This document shows positions 6,127 through 6,155 of a DNA stretch of 6,155 bases, one piece after another. Under the pieces are notes generated by a model. That model made no database searches. It had not been told where the DNA came from and was given only the letters and a program-made list of their open reading frames with translations. Source of the DNA: Alphaproteobacteria bacterium UBA2964 (lineage in GTDB: Bacteria > Pseudomonadota > Alphaproteobacteria > MPNO01 > UBA2964); assembly GCA_002348425.1 (NCBI GenBank), contig DEBE01000172.1, positions 1-6,155 of the forward strand, in the 5' to 3' direction. Position 1 is the stretch's first letter. Every line of letters starts with the position of its first letter. A program made the translations under genes and the position numbers.

Positions 6127-6155
6127 ATGCAAGACATTCCTTCCGACGGTGTAAC
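6127..6155 (+). CDS. Start of a gene cut by the right edge, possibly secB
   Basis: Nine full codons (MQDIPSDGV) and two further bases are visible behind a well-placed GGAG. The residues are too few to identify a family. In many alphaproteobacteria the gene beside fxsA and opposite the Tim44-like gene encodes SecB, the cytoplasmic export chaperone, whose N-terminus is a variable, polar segment like this one. The secB suggestion is inference from neighbourhood only. The 85-base gap to fxsA (6042-6126) shows no clear terminator, so readthrough from fxsA is possible. Confidence 0.45.

Overview
The window looks like an ordinary piece of an alphaproteobacterial chromosome of fairly low G+C content. 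The evidence is the gene neighbourhood: hslVU lies next to the start of a hisB-led histidine cluster on one side, and next to Smr, MltA, Tim44-like and FxsA genes on the other. This combination and order is typical of alphaproteobacteria. The AT-rich composition suits a marine or uncultured lineage, but the sequence alone does not fix the genus.

Layout from left to right. Positions 1-824 (minus strand) hold hisB, imidazoleglycerol-phosphate dehydratase. It is followed, with translational coupling, by the first 76 codons of a DUF2628-type membrane protein that runs off the left edge. Positions 825-1161 are a long AT-rich intergenic region between the divergent hisB and hslV. It contains several inverted repeats and a heat-shock (RpoH/sigma-32)-like promoter facing hslV. 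Positions 1162-3025 (plus strand) hold hslV and hslU, the peptidase and unfoldase of the HslVU (ClpQY) protease, overlapping by 8 bp. Positions 3026-5425 (minus strand) hold, in transcription order, a Tim44/TimA-like membrane protein, the MltA lytic transglycosylase lipoprotein and an Smr-domain protein. The last of these meets hslU tail to tail with no base between the two stop codons. Positions 5426-5534 are an AT-rich divergent promoter region. Positions 5535-6041 (plus strand) hold fxsA. At 6127 a new gene starts behind a strong ribosome binding site. Only nine full codons are visible, and context suggests secB.

The genes cover histidine synthesis, heat-shock proteolysis, cell-envelope remodelling and membrane or secretion functions. 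I see no mobile element, CRISPR array, tRNA, rRNA or novel defence system. The points that deserve a second look are small: the coupled GTG-start gene at the left edge, the RpoH-like promoter and nested dyads upstream of hslV, the abutting convergent stop codons, a TTG start for mltA, and an extended -10 box almost touching the start of the Tim44-like gene.
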